Assembly: GCF_000802965.1 (NCBI RefSeq)
Contig: NZ_JSAK01000038.1
Span: 1 to 64,000 of the forward strand
Origin: Pseudomonas fluorescens
GTDB lineage: Bacteria; Pseudomonadota; Gammaproteobacteria; Pseudomonadales; Pseudomonadaceae
DNA: 64,000 nt
Reading direction: 5' to 3'
The notes below the pieces were generated by a model that worked only from the letters and a program-made list of their open reading frames with translations, did no database searches and had not been told where the DNA came from. Below are positions 52,339 through 61,139 of the stretch, piece by piece. How positions within the stretch are numbered: the stretch's first letter is position 1; each line of letters begins with the position of its first letter. The translations under genes were made by a program, and so were the position numbers.

Positions 52339-52566
52339 ATGCAGACTCACGATATACAAGCTGCCAAATTGTATTTTTCTACACTCATCGATGCGGTGGT
52401 GGGCGGGGAAACAATCATCTTCACCGATGGTGGCATACCTGTAGCCAAGCTTTCTCCTGTAACGAATGTTAAACGGCGCGACATGCTATCGGATGTTGAA
52501 TTTAATGCCGAAGCATCGGATGCGCTAGATAATGGCATTGCTAATCTGTTTGAGGGTGGGAAGTAG
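52339..52566 (+). CDS. Phd/YefM-type antitoxin, orphan
   Basis: A 75-residue protein with the fold signature of Phd/YefM antitoxins: MQTHDIQAAKLYFSTLIDAV, GGETIIFTDGGIPVAKLSPV. The C-terminal part is acidic (FNAEASDALDNGIANLF), as in toxin-binding tails. A purine-rich site GGGGGGAGA lies before the ATG. The toxin gene (a PIN or Doc protein) would normally follow within a few bases, but the 3' side holds only intron-related and empty DNA, so this antitoxin is orphan. Confidence 0.75.
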   Translation: MQTHDIQAAKLYFSTLIDAVVGGETIIFTDGGIPVAKLSPVTNVKRRDMLSDVEFNAEASDALDNGIANLFEGGK

Positions 52567-53086
52567 AGCTCCTACGCAGTGCCAAGAAACCTAAGTCGTC
52601 TTAATGGGTTTAAAGACGCTGTATTTCGGCTTTGGCGGCAAGGGCTCACGCGTCACACCCAACGTCACCTGCTTCAATGGTCACGCTTTGGGCTGCTAAC
52701 TCGCTTTTAGGTGCCCAGTCCCCCCTTACCCAGAGGAACGCTTCGCGTCACGTACCTGGGGTAGGAGACGTATGCGGTAGTTCCGCACGTACGGACCAGT
52801 GCGGATGGTGGTAGGCACTGCCATTCCTACCGCACCCCACAGGCGCCCCTTTAGCCAGACGGAAATGACGTCACATTTCTACCAAATGGAAATTGGAGCA
52901 GCAAAGCAGCACGAAGTCGACAATCTCACGACTAAAAGTCTACTTTGGGATGCATCCATGGGAAATCACATGAATTCCGCGCTGTTGCGACGAAAAGTCC
53001 ACATTTTTGCCTTGGTCGGATTCTGGAGACTTTAAAATGACCAATAGTTCAAGATTTCTGTCGGTGCGGGGTAGGAGGGGAAAGAT
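52567..53086. other. Stretch with intron remnant but no gene
   Basis: Holds the second domain V-like remnant at 52765-52797. Several short frames are not credible. The KfrA promoter should lie near 53030. Confidence 0.5.
52765..52835 (+). ncRNA. Group II intron 3' remnant (domains V-VI), copy 2
   Basis: Domain V-like hairpin GAGACGTATGCGG, TAGT and CCGCACGTACGGACC at 52765-52797, followed by a domain VI-like stem GTAGG/CCTAC region to about 52835. It is closely like copy 1 at 50140. The triad is AGA rather than AGC. Both copies lie in the same orientation, 2.6 kb apart, and enclose the antitoxin/XRE genes. Confidence 0.6.
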
Positions 53087-54043
53087 ATGGGACGCGTCGG
53101 AATAAACATGACTGTAGTCAAGGATGCGCGCAGCGCGATCCTCGCCCGCGGCCAACACCCCAGTATCGACGCCGTACGGGTCGAGCTGGGAAACACCGGG
53201 TCCCGAACCACGATCAGTCGGTATTTGAAGGAGATCGAGGAGCTTTCAGGCCCTGTACTGGAGCCACGCGAGCGCTTCAGCGCCGAATTGCAGCACTTCA
53301 TGTCGCGCATGCTGGACCGGATGATGGAGGAATCGGGAGCCGCCGCCAGCCAAGCGAAGGAGACGTACGATCAAAAACGCGCCGAGCTGGAAGTGCAGCT
53401 CGAATCGTCGCAATTAGAGCTTACGGCGCTGCGACGTCAATATGAAAGCGAGGGCAGCGCGCTGGAGGTACAGACGGCCGAGTTACAGACCAGCCAGACC
53501 ATCCTGCAAGCCGAGATCACCCGCAATGCACATCTCAGTCAGAACTGCAGTGCCTTGGAGCTGCGCGTCCAGGAGAAGGATGAGCGAATTCGATCCTTGG
53601 AGGAAAAGCACGTGCACGCGCGGGATGCACTTGAGCACTACCGCAGCGCCTTCAAGGAACAGCGTGAGCAGGAGCAGCGCCGGCACAAGGGCCAGGTGCA
53701 GCAACTTCAGGTTGAGCTGCGCCAGCTCCAGCAAACGCTCATGCTCAAGCAGGATGAGCTCACACACTTGAACCGGGATAACGAACGCTTACTGATTGAA
53801 GCACGGCAGCAGAGCAAAGCCATGTTGGAGCAGGAAGATTCCATGCAGCGCCTGACGGGCGAACTCAACGCCATGAAAACTGCGGTCGCCAAGGAGGAGG
53901 GGGTCAGGGAGATGTTGCGGGAGCAACTCGCTGACTCAGCCAAACGGCTTGAAGCGGTGATTAAGCTGTCATCTGCCGAACTGGCCCAAGTGAAGAGCCA
54001 GTTGAAGGAGTCCTCCGCAGAGCTCATGCAGCTCCAGCATTAA
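53087..54043 (+). CDS. KfrA-family DNA-binding coiled-coil protein
   Basis: A 318-residue protein. The N-terminal 70 residues, VVKDARSAILARGQHPSIDA then GNTGSRTTISRYLKEIEE, form the KfrA-type DNA-binding domain. Residues about 80-318 are an almost unbroken alpha-helical coiled coil rich in Gln, Glu, Leu and Arg (for example ELRQLQQTLMLKQDELTHLN). KfrA proteins of plasmids and integrative elements bind near their own promoters and help maintenance and positioning of the element. The gene has GGGGAAAG before its ATG. It supports reading this segment as an island derived from an integrative element or plasmid. It is upstream of the Xre-RES pair. Confidence 0.88.
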   Translation: MGRVGINMTVVKDARSAILARGQHPSIDAVRVELGNTGSRTTISRYLKEIEELSGPVLEPRERFSAELQHFMSRMLDRMMEESGAAASQAKETYDQKRAELEVQLESSQLELTALRRQYESEGSALEVQTAELQTSQTILQAEITRNAHLSQNCSALELRVQEKDERIRSLEEKHVHARDALEHYRSAFKEQREQEQRRHKGQVQQLQVELRQLQQTLMLKQDELTHLNRDNERLLIEARQQSKAMLEQEDSMQRLTGELNAMKTAVAKEEGVREMLREQLADSAKRLEAVIKLSSAELAQVKSQLKESSAELMQLQH

Positions 54044-54193
54044 CTGAATCAGTAGGTCGGGACATGTTGCCAGGTACGCCACCCGTCGACGCTGGACTAG
54101 CGCCATATTGCTGCTCAGTGGTAGTACCGCTGAGCAAACAGATACCATATAGTTCATTTGACATAAAAATTAATTCATTTGGAGGAACTGCTG

Positions 54194-54670
54194 ATGGTCG
54201 CTCCAACAACTGCCCAGTTGCCAGCCAAAAAGAAAGATGACTCTCGCGAAATGGGGATCGCTGCATTTTGGCATTTTAGTTACGGTCGGGACTCACTCAA
54301 GGACTCTGAACGTATTCACCAGATCAAGGAAGGGTTTCCTGCCCATCTAGTGCACGCCATTCGTCTGACCTTCGATCTTCAAGAGCGTAACGTTGAGACG
54401 CTGCTAAATGCATCCATCTCCACGCTCGAAAGACGGCGGCGTGAGCAAAAGAATCTTGATCCCGTTGCGTCTGAACGCCTGGATCGGATTGCTACAGTCA
54501 GTCACCTGGCCGAAGAGGTTTTTGAAAGCCAAGAGAATGCTGCTCATTGGATGTCGACGGCCAATAAAGCGCTCGGTGGAAGCGCGCCGATTATGCTCTG
54601 CGAAACTGAGATAGGCGCCAAACAAGTCCGCCGTGTCCTTCATGCGCTTGAGTGGGGAGGCGCTGCCTGA
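54194..54670 (+). CDS. Antitoxin of a RES-Xre toxin-antitoxin system
   Basis: A 158-residue Xre/MbcA/ParS-type antitoxin. The N-terminal part holds a helix-turn-helix-like region (VHAIRLTFDLQERNVETLLN and ASISTLERRRREQKNLDPVA). The C-terminal DUF2384 domain, SHLAEEVFESQENAAHWMST and ALGGSAPIMLCETEIGAKQV, binds the toxin. The ATG at 54194 has GGAGGAAC before it. Its stop overlaps the toxin start (TGATG). It is expected to mask the NAD-degrading toxin and to repress the operon. Confidence 0.9.
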   Translation: MVAPTTAQLPAKKKDDSREMGIAAFWHFSYGRDSLKDSERIHQIKEGFPAHLVHAIRLTFDLQERNVETLLNASISTLERRRREQKNLDPVASERLDRIATVSHLAEEVFESQENAAHWMSTANKALGGSAPIMLCETEIGAKQVRRVLHALEWGGAA

Positions 54671-55128
54671 TGAAGGCGTGGCGAATCGCGAAGGCTAAAC
54701 GTGCGAACGATCTGTCAGGAATGGGCGCGGCAATCGAAGGCGGGAGGTGGAGTGATCAGGATGTAGCAGCCGTTTACATGGGGCTGACACCTGCGATTTG
54801 CTGCTTGGAAACCTTCGTACATGCCGGGGGCGAGCCCACGTTCCCGATGAAGATCACCTGTTTCGAACTGCCTGCTGATCCAACGCTTTATTTGGAGCCT
54901 GATCCGAAAACCTTGCCAGAGGGTTGGGCAAGTCTCCCTGCTGACCGGCCTAGCATGGATTTCGGAACCTATTGGTTAAAGGCGAACACCCACCTGGGAT
55001 TGATCGTGCCTTCCGCTGTGATGGTGCTGGAGCGCAATGTCGTAATCAATCCCAGTCACCCGGCCGTCAAGGAGATCAAGGTGGTGGATGTGTTTGACTT
55101 CATGTACGACCCACGCATGTTCAAATAA
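54670..55128 (+). CDS. RES-domain toxin (NAD+-degrading type)
   Basis: A 152-residue RES protein named after conserved Arg, Glu and Ser: the Arg in IEGGRWSDQDVAAVYMG, the Glu in AICCLETFVHAGG and the Ser in LIVPSAVMVLERNVVINPSHP. Known members resemble ADP-ribosyltransferases and degrade NAD+, stopping growth when the antitoxin fails. Start ATG 54670 overlaps the antitoxin stop; length is normal (about 150-160). With 54194-54670 it forms a complete, apparently intact type II module. Confidence 0.92.
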   Translation: MKAWRIAKAKRANDLSGMGAAIEGGRWSDQDVAAVYMGLTPAICCLETFVHAGGEPTFPMKITCFELPADPTLYLEPDPKTLPEGWASLPADRPSMDFGTYWLKANTHLGLIVPSAVMVLERNVVINPSHPAVKEIKVVDVFDFMYDPRMFK

Positions 55129-56588
55129 AACTGTTCTGAAATCGCTAGGCAATCACTTCAATGACTGATGGGGCGCAAGGTGTAACGGTTCAACGCCTCG
55201 CGTCAGATCAACGTTTTTCGCAATACACATCGCCGCATCCCGTTCGCTGGAACCAGGCGCTTGTATCGGGCTGATTTTTTCTTCGGGTTGCATCATGGCC
55301 ATGGCCAGAGACTGACTGGGGGAGGGGACCGGTCATACCTGTAAGGACACCCATGGTGTTGGGTTGTTGACCCGACGATGTACGAGTGATTACCTGAGAG
55401 GTCTGAAAGGTTCAGCTATTTCAGTCGGCCTTCTAAACAAGAACTCTCCAGTTCTAGCTATGCAATATTCGCCAAAAAAGGTCGAGACTACATTCTGAGA
55501 TTAAATGAATAAATATGTGAGGAACCCTCGCTAAAAATCTCAGACATGCTTGTTCTAGAGCGGCCAACCTAGTTAAGAAAAATTTGAAATCGGCATCGAA
55601 GCGCTGCAGATCGAGAAGCGGTTCTCGAACCAAAATCAAAGTCCAGAGCAGCAAGCAACGGGCGTTCTGAAAGATATAAAGGACGGCTGGTTGCCGGCGT
55701 ATGACGACTAGCAACCATCTCTGTACTGCAGGAGTTCCGACATCTAGCGATTCGCAAGCTACGATGCAGGGCTACTGTACGGCCGAAAGGTAGGAGCGAA
55801 TCCAAAAAATTTCATATTTACATACCAATCCACGCGGGAGTATCAAGTTTACCTTCACAACAGGATGTCCAAAGGCGATTTGGGGGCAAAAAGTTCAATT
55901 CCGCGGGGTTGTAAGGCTTCAACTTCCTTCCAGTTTTATTTAAAGATCTCCTTCGGCGTGCTTTCTGTGGGCGCACCGCGAGAACTAAAAATTAGCCTTT
56001 GAAGCATCGGTCGAAAATCTACAAATTAGTTCGCAAAAATTCACAGAACTAGTTCGGAGAGCTAGAGAGTCACACAAGAACAGCTAAACAGCTTTTACAC
56101 ATCTGGTTTAACATAATATACATTACACGTAGCGCGATATAATCAATGGCGGGCTCTGCCGAGGTGGTTTTCAATCTGTGCAACAGCAGTTCTCAGAAGT
56201 AATCGTGTAAAAAAATGGGAAGTAATCGTGTAAATCATGCCTTTCGCCTCACGTTCACGGATTTGCTTACAGATCACCTGTCCGGCAATCATCTGCGCGC
56301 TACAGGCTCTGGCGAGGCCTTTGCGGCCGCTATCTTGCCCGATTTTACGTCATGAGCAGCGAATCCAGATATGTCACCCTTGATCGGCTGATCGTGCACC
56401 GTATACGAATTCGCCTATTCGTTTGATTTGAGTAATTTTTTTGGAGACAGCTTGTTCGTTTACGGTATTACTGGTATTGCAGCGTCCACCTACTAGCACG
56501 ACGCTGTGTGAAATCTACAGCGTTCAGCATGGAGTTGGTGCACGGATTTCAAGGGCTGCCATTCGCGGAAATGAACAGTCCGGCTGAT
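55129..56588. other. About 1.5 kb without a recognised gene
   Basis: No protein-coding frame of note. Frames such as 55454-55714 (minus) have no motif and no ribosome site. An exact direct repeat of GAAGTAATCGTGTAAA occurs at 56196-56211 and 56219-56234. The DNA here is more A/T-rich than the flanks, particularly at 55440-56130, and is probably the decayed edge of the island. Confidence 0.5.
56196..56234 (+). repeat. 16-bp direct repeat, 23 bp apart
   Basis: Two identical copies of GAAGTAATCGTGTAAA at 56196-56211 and 56219-56234. It may be a terminal-repeat remnant of an IS21-like element, a protein-binding iteron, or chance duplication. Confidence 0.6.
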
Positions 56589-56792
56589 TTACATGCCGAT
56601 AGGCCGTAGAGCTTCTGCGGCCACTAGCTTCCCTGGGAGCTGCTCCAGAATTTGGTTTGTTGAAAAGCTCAGTAACGTGCGCTGGTCCTCGGCCTGTCCC
56701 CGCCCCAAAACCGCATCCACACGTCCGGCCTCATCACGTAGGCCCAGAAGTGCGGTTAGCGTTGTAAACCTGTTTTTTGACTTGTTAACCAC
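56589..56792 (-). other. Unrecognised frame reading into the 59-bp palindrome
   Basis: A 67-codon minus-strand frame, LLGLRDEAGRVDAVLGRGQA and TNQILEQLPGKLVAAEALRP, with a protein-like composition. Its apparent start lies inside the palindrome, so a longer gene may have been cut by it. I do not recognise the family. Confidence 0.3.
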
Positions 56793-56822
56793 TGTAGTTA
56801 ACAGATCAAAAAACAGGTTTAC
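56764..56822. repeat. 59-bp imperfect palindrome
   Basis: Arms of 26 bases at 56764-56789 and 56797-56822 pair at 23 of 26 positions around CACTGTA: outer arms GTAAACCTGTTTTTTGA/TCAAAAAACAGGTTTAC are perfect, inner arms GTTAAC/GTTAAC also. With T or A tracts on both strands it could act as a two-way terminator, an attachment site or a replication-type element. There is no credible gene to 57057. Confidence 0.8.
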
Positions 56823-57057
56823 AGGATGCTAGAGATCGACGCCTTTGAAGCCAGCAAGAAAGCTCTTAGCTGTGAGTTCCATGCTGGTGATAACGTGCGC
56901 TTTAGCGATACCATCGCTTGCAAACCGGAACTTTAGGTCTCTTCAAGGTGCAAATTGGTAACTCGAAACCTACAACTCAACTAAACAGTCATTTAGCGTA
57001 GTTATAATGTTAGCATCTATAAAATGTCCTTCCACACCCTTCCCGTCAGTCAAAAAA

Positions 57058-57681
57058 TCACTGCAATGGCGAAAATCCCGCAGGCAAATAGATCGTCGAT
57101 CGCATGTCACACAGTTGCGGACCGGAGTTTTCCGGAGGCCAGACGCCATCCATTACCGCTTGGGTTCGCACTTCCAATCGCTGCTCCAGGGTTGCCCACG
57201 GCCAGATGTGGAGGTAACGCGGCAACGCTCCGTCAGTGGCATAAAACGCCGCGTAAACCGGTGAGTACTGCTCGGCTGTTCGCGCTTCTATCGCCTTGGC
57301 CCAACCATCGAGCGTCGGTTGCAACCCTGCGCTGACCAGGTCGTAAACACGCATCTCGTAGAACGGTCCGAGTTTGCCGGCGCTCAAGGGCTTGAGGAAC
57401 GGAAACAAACTGTAGTTCTCAATCCGCAGGTCAGTAATGAACTCGTTGATGCCGAATGCTTCGCCACCCAGCAGGAAGCGCTCGCGCTCCGCTTGCCGCT
57501 GGACTTCATCAGCATAACCACGCAACAGCGCAATCTGATTCAACTGGCCGATTTCCGAGGCCCAGCAGCCCATCAGCTCGCCTCCGACCTCTGGCGCGGC
57601 CAGGGCTTTCTCGATGCGTGCCAATGCCTGCGCAACAGTGCGAACCCGCACGGTGAAGGTGATCATTTCAAAAAACCGCAT
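57058..57681 (-). CDS. NIPSNAP-family protein
   Basis: A 207-residue protein with two ferredoxin-like NIPSNAP halves: FEMITFTVRVRTVAQALARI and GPFYEMRVYDLVSAGLQPTL, the second with the hallmark EMRxYxL. Family members are small dimeric alpha/beta-barrel proteins of unclear function, often next to amino-acid or ligand-degradation genes. GGAG precedes the ATG at 57681 by six bases. It is 120 bp downstream of the M14 deacylase on the same strand and probably belongs with it. Confidence 0.88.
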   Translation of the reverse strand: MRFFEMITFTVRVRTVAQALARIEKALAAPEVGGELMGCWASEIGQLNQIALLRGYADEVQRQAERERFLLGGEAFGINEFITDLRIENYSLFPFLKPLSAGKLGPFYEMRVYDLVSAGLQPTLDGWAKAIEARTAEQYSPVYAAFYATDGALPRYLHIWPWATLEQRLEVRTQAVMDGVWPPENSGPQLCDMRSTIYLPAGFSPLQ

Positions 57682-57801
57682 GAGTGACTCCGGCTGTTTT
57701 CAGCCAACATAGGCTTCGTAGCTTGAAGCCTATGGCAGCGTCGAGCCGCGAGCTATTCAAGCGATCACCATCGCGCTAGGTAGTTTCTTTATGGCTGCGT
57801 T

Positions 57802-58818
57802 TTAGTTCGGGTCGAGCAAACCACCGCTCCAGTTACGCGACAAACGACTGCCGGTAAACTTCGCCACGCCCATGCCTTGGGAGATCAATCGATCCCGATA
57901 CCGCGTGACCAGTCGCCCGGTTTGCTCGGCATGCAGCACCACTTCAGATGACGGGTCACCCGGCCGGCGCAGAATCCGTGCGAAGCGTTGTCCTTCTTCG
58001 ACGACATCACCGAGTTCTTTTTCAAAGATCAGCACGCCGGGCTGCGGCGCGAGAATGGTCTCCATGTGGCCCATCTCCACCGCTTCGACAGGCCAGTCTG
58101 CCAGCGACCGCGCCTCGTTGATGACGCCATAGCGGCACAGCCAGGCATACAGTCCTTCGGCATCCTGTTCGGCGAACCGATCGTTGACGTCGCCCTGCCC
58201 TCTAAGCTCCAGGGTCGCTGCCATGCGTTGCTCGGTCGCGCCGTCGCGAAGCCACGGCGCGATGATGGTTTCTTCGAACGAGCCGTCACCGCCGTCGTCC
58301 CAGATGATTGCCACGTCCATTTTCATCGCCGCGGCCAGTTCGCGCCCACGGGGCCAAAAGCTGCGATGCACATAAACATATGGCAGTGCTTCGTCATCGG
58401 TGTGCAGGTCGAGCATCACATCTGCGGGAGCCGCCAGTTGCACCAGGCTTTTTTGCCATTGCTGAACGTTGGTTGAAGGTCGCACCATTGCGGCGGACTG
58501 GTCGAAGCCACGGTTGAAATTGTGCCCGGTCGCATCGTGGTAACGCCCAAGGATCCGCCCCTGGCGAAACTGGCCGATGCCCAATGGATTCGCCTGCGGT
58601 ACCACGGTCACACTGCCGTTGAGTCGACCCTCAGCCTCAGCCACCTGAAGACGCTGCATTAATAGATGCAGGACCAGCATCCCGGCGATCTCATCGGCAT
58701 GCACCCCCGCCTGCAAATGCACGTTCGGCCCGCGAGCATCGCCTTCGAAACGCCAGGCACCGACCTGCACCGAATCGCCGTTGTTATTACGAACGTTGAA
58801 CGAAACATCCTGCGCCAT
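57802..58818 (-). CDS. M14-family (AstE/aspartoacylase-like) zinc deacylase
   Basis: A 338-residue zinc hydrolase of the succinylglutamate desuccinylase/aspartoacylase family. The first metal-binding motif, VHLQAGVHADEIAGMLVLHL, has the His and Glu; the second His is in VMLDLHTDDEALPY. The active-site Glu-type region is ATLELRGQGDVNDRF, and the C-terminal lobe follows. These enzymes remove an acyl group from the amino group of amino acids or diamines. GGGAGGGGAAG lies before the ATG. It diverges from the TetR gene, with 111 bp between, and probably handles a product brought in by the ABC transporter 2 kb away (inference). Confidence 0.9.
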   Translation of the reverse strand: MAQDVSFNVRNNNGDSVQVGAWRFEGDARGPNVHLQAGVHADEIAGMLVLHLLMQRLQVAEAEGRLNGSVTVVPQANPLGIGQFRQGRILGRYHDATGHNFNRGFDQSAAMVRPSTNVQQWQKSLVQLAAPADVMLDLHTDDEALPYVYVHRSFWPRGRELAAAMKMDVAIIWDDGGDGSFEETIIAPWLRDGATEQRMAATLELRGQGDVNDRFAEQDAEGLYAWLCRYGVINEARSLADWPVEAVEMGHMETILAPQPGVLIFEKELGDVVEEGQRFARILRRPGDPSSEVVLHAEQTGRLVTRYRDRLISQGMGVAKFTGSRLSRNWSGGLLDPN

Positions 58819-58929
58819 CTGCTTCCCCTCCCTTCATGAGCGTTAAAAACGTCGTCGCTGTCGAGACTGGAGATTGAACATCTGTTCAACTAAGCTCGCC
58901 AACGTGGAACCGCAGCCAAGGAAACGCCT

Positions 58930-59565
58930 GTGACAAGCAATGCCCCGAAAAACCGCCGCGCCGAACCGGATGAGCGCCGCGAACTGCTAGTTGCCGCGAC
59001 GCTGCGTTGCCTGGTCCGTGACGGCCATGCCGGTATCTCCGTGCGGCGCATCGCCACCGAAGCCGGGGTTTCGGTTGGCCTGCTCAATCATCATTTCGGC
59101 AGCATCGATGCCTTGATCGCCGACACGTACCAAAAGCTCGCCAGCGAACTCACCACTGCCCTCCTCCACGAAATCCAGCAGGTCGGCACACCAGCGGAAA
59201 AAATAGATGCATTTCTGGTTGGTTCTTTTTCGCCGCGGGTCATGGATCCGCAATTGCTCGGTGCCTGGGTGGTGTTCTGGAGCCTGATCCGCCATTCCGA
59301 ACACGTCAGCCAGTCCCATGAAAAAAGCTACGGTGCCTACCTCGATCTGCTGCGTCAGTTGCTCGATGACCTGGCGGCCAGCGAAGACTTCGTGATCCAC
59401 GACACCCGGCTCGCCGCCATCGGCTTATCGGCGATGCTCGACGGGCTCTGGATCGAGTGGTGCCTCAACCCCGAGACCTTCAGCCCCGCCAACGGGCTCC
59501 ATATCTGCCGTTGCTGGGTAAAGGGATTGCGACACGGAGCATTCAGCACCCACGACATCCTGTGA
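58930..59565 (+). CDS. TetR-family transcriptional regulator
   Basis: A 211-residue TetR repressor with helix-turn-helix ISVRRIATEAGVSVGLLNHH and FGSIDALIADTYQ at the N-terminus and a helical ligand domain (SFSPRVMDPQLLGAWVVFWS). It is nearest to the BetI-like subgroup. The start is GTG at 58930. It likely controls the divergent M14 gene and perhaps the transporter operon. Its last 141 bases overlap the EamA gene on the other strand. Confidence 0.9.
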   Translation: MTSNAPKNRRAEPDERRELLVAATLRCLVRDGHAGISVRRIATEAGVSVGLLNHHFGSIDALIADTYQKLASELTTALLHEIQQVGTPAEKIDAFLVGSFSPRVMDPQLLGAWVVFWSLIRHSEHVSQSHEKSYGAYLDLLRQLLDDLAASEDFVIHDTRLAAIGLSAMLDGLWIEWCLNPETFSPANGLHICRCWVKGLRHGAFSTHDIL

Positions 59566-60432
59566 TGGATGCCGACCGAAGATCATCGCCAGGGTGCCGC
59601 TGACCGCGATCAAACCGGCACCGATCATCAACGACACATCCATCAGCGTGCCCCAGATCAGGCTCGACAGCAGGAACGCCCAGATCAATCCCGTGTATTC
59701 GAACGGCGCCAGCACCGTGGCCGTGGCGCGCTGGAAACTGGCGAACAACAGGAACTGACCAGCGCCGCCCATCACCCCGGCGACGAGCATGCCCAGCCAG
59801 GCAGGCGTGGGTGCCGGTGTGTGGGTCCAGGGCAGCGCCACCATCATGCAGATGACAAACACCACGTTGCTAATCAGCATTTGCTCCAGCACCGAGGTCT
59901 GGTTATCGACCTGGCGCAACTGGATGTAGGTGAACGCCCAGCACATCGCGGCCAGCAGCGTCAGCGCAATCGGCAGCGGATCGCTCATGTTGTTGGGCCG
60001 GCAGGCAATCACCACGCCGACAAAACCGATGATCAAGGCCAACCACTGCCAACCGCTGACCTGTTCCTTGAGAATGACCGTCGCCAGCACCGTGACCATT
60101 ATCGGCGCTGAGAAATACAGCGTCGTCATTTCCGCCAAGGTCAGGTCCCGGGCCGCGGTGTAGTACAGCAGCCACGCGGCAATCGACAGCAAGCCGCGCA
60201 CTACCAACAAACGCCGACTGGACGAACGCCAGGCGCGCTGCACCAGTTGCAAACGTCCCGCCAGCAAACACGCGATCACCACCACGAGCGCGCGCCAGAA
60301 CAGGATGGTGAACACTGAATAATCAGCCACCAGCCACTTGATGCCCGCGTCCTGCAAGGACAGGAACGCGTATCCCAAAGTGCACAGGCCAATGCCTTGC
60401 AACGAGCGGTCAACCGTCCGTGGCGTGCTCAT
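59425..60432 (-). CDS. EamA/DMT-family transporter
   Basis: A 335-residue inner-membrane protein with about ten helices in two EamA repeats: GLCTLGYAFLSLQDAGIKWL and YYTAARDLTLAEMTTLYFSA, then SFQRATATVLAPFEYTGLIW. Such DMT proteins usually export or import small metabolites such as amino acids. The start MSTPRTVDRSLQG at 60432 shares one base with the upstream permease stop (TAATG). After the last helix, a 50-residue tail (QDVVGAECSVSQSLYPATAD) runs antisense through the TetR gene. It closes the ABC transporter operon. Confidence 0.9.
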   Translation of the reverse strand: MSTPRTVDRSLQGIGLCTLGYAFLSLQDAGIKWLVADYSVFTILFWRALVVVIACLLAGRLQLVQRAWRSSSRRLLVVRGLLSIAAWLLYYTAARDLTLAEMTTLYFSAPIMVTVLATVILKEQVSGWQWLALIIGFVGVVIACRPNNMSDPLPIALTLLAAMCWAFTYIQLRQVDNQTSVLEQMLISNVVFVICMMVALPWTHTPAPTPAWLGMLVAGVMGGAGQFLLFASFQRATATVLAPFEYTGLIWAFLLSSLIWGTLMDVSLMIGAGLIAVSGTLAMIFGRHPSQDVVGAECSVSQSLYPATADMEPVGGAEGLGVEAPLDPEPVEHRR

Positions 60433-61139
60433 TACGCCGACCTGCGCACGGGCGTGCCGCGCCGCTCGAAGAAGGCAAACAGCGCCTCGATCAGGAATGT
60501 CAGGCACACATACACCCCCGCCACCAGCAGCAACGGCTCATAGACTTGCAGGGTCTGGGCCCGAACGACGTTGGCTGCGCCCAGCAAGTCGATCACGGCG
60601 ATGGTCGACGCCAGCGCCGTGGACTTGAGCAGCATTACGGTCTCCCCGGCCAAGGTCGGTAGCAGCAATCGCAACGCCCGGGGCAATCTCACTCGAAACA
60701 GTGATTGGCGCGCAGTCATGCCGAACGCCGAGGCCGCTTCCATTTCACCTTTGGGCACCGCCAGCAGGCCACCGCGAATCACTTCGCCGACATAGGCGCC
60801 CACCGACACAACCAGGGCGAAGACGATGTACCAGTAACCGTCGCGCAGATACGGCCAGAGGAAACTGCCACGGATCAGCGGGAACTGCGCAAACAGGCTG
60901 CCGAGGCCGTAGTAGAAAATGTAGATCTGGATCAGCAGCGGCGTGCCACGGGTCACGCTGGTGTAGAACAGGCTGACCTTGGCGATCACCTTGTTTTTGG
61001 AGATACGCGCCAACGCCACCAACACCGCCAATGCAAAACCGAAGACGCTGGAAATCAACAGAATGACGACGGTGGTCTGCAACCCTCGGCCCAACAGCGA
61101 CGCATATTCAACTATCCACGTTGGAATCATTTCGCTCAC
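60432..61139 (-). CDS. Polar amino-acid ABC transporter permease (HisM type)
   Basis: A 235-residue permease of the His/Arg/Lys/ornithine or glutamine type. Helices LLGRGLQTTVVILLISSVFG, then SVTRGTPLLIQIYIFYYGLG, and the EAA-loop-like EAASAFGMTARQSLFRVRLP contacting the ATPase. Its ATG overlaps the stop of the HisQ-type gene by four bases. Confidence 0.93.
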   Translation of the reverse strand: MSEMIPTWIVEYASLLGRGLQTTVVILLISSVFGFALAVLVALARISKNKVIAKVSLFYTSVTRGTPLLIQIYIFYYGLGSLFAQFPLIRGSFLWPYLRDGYWYIVFALVVSVGAYVGEVIRGGLLAVPKGEMEAASAFGMTARQSLFRVRLPRALRLLLPTLAGETVMLLKSTALASTIAVIDLLGAANVVRAQTLQVYEPLLLVAGVYVCLTFLIEALFAFFERRGTPVRRSA

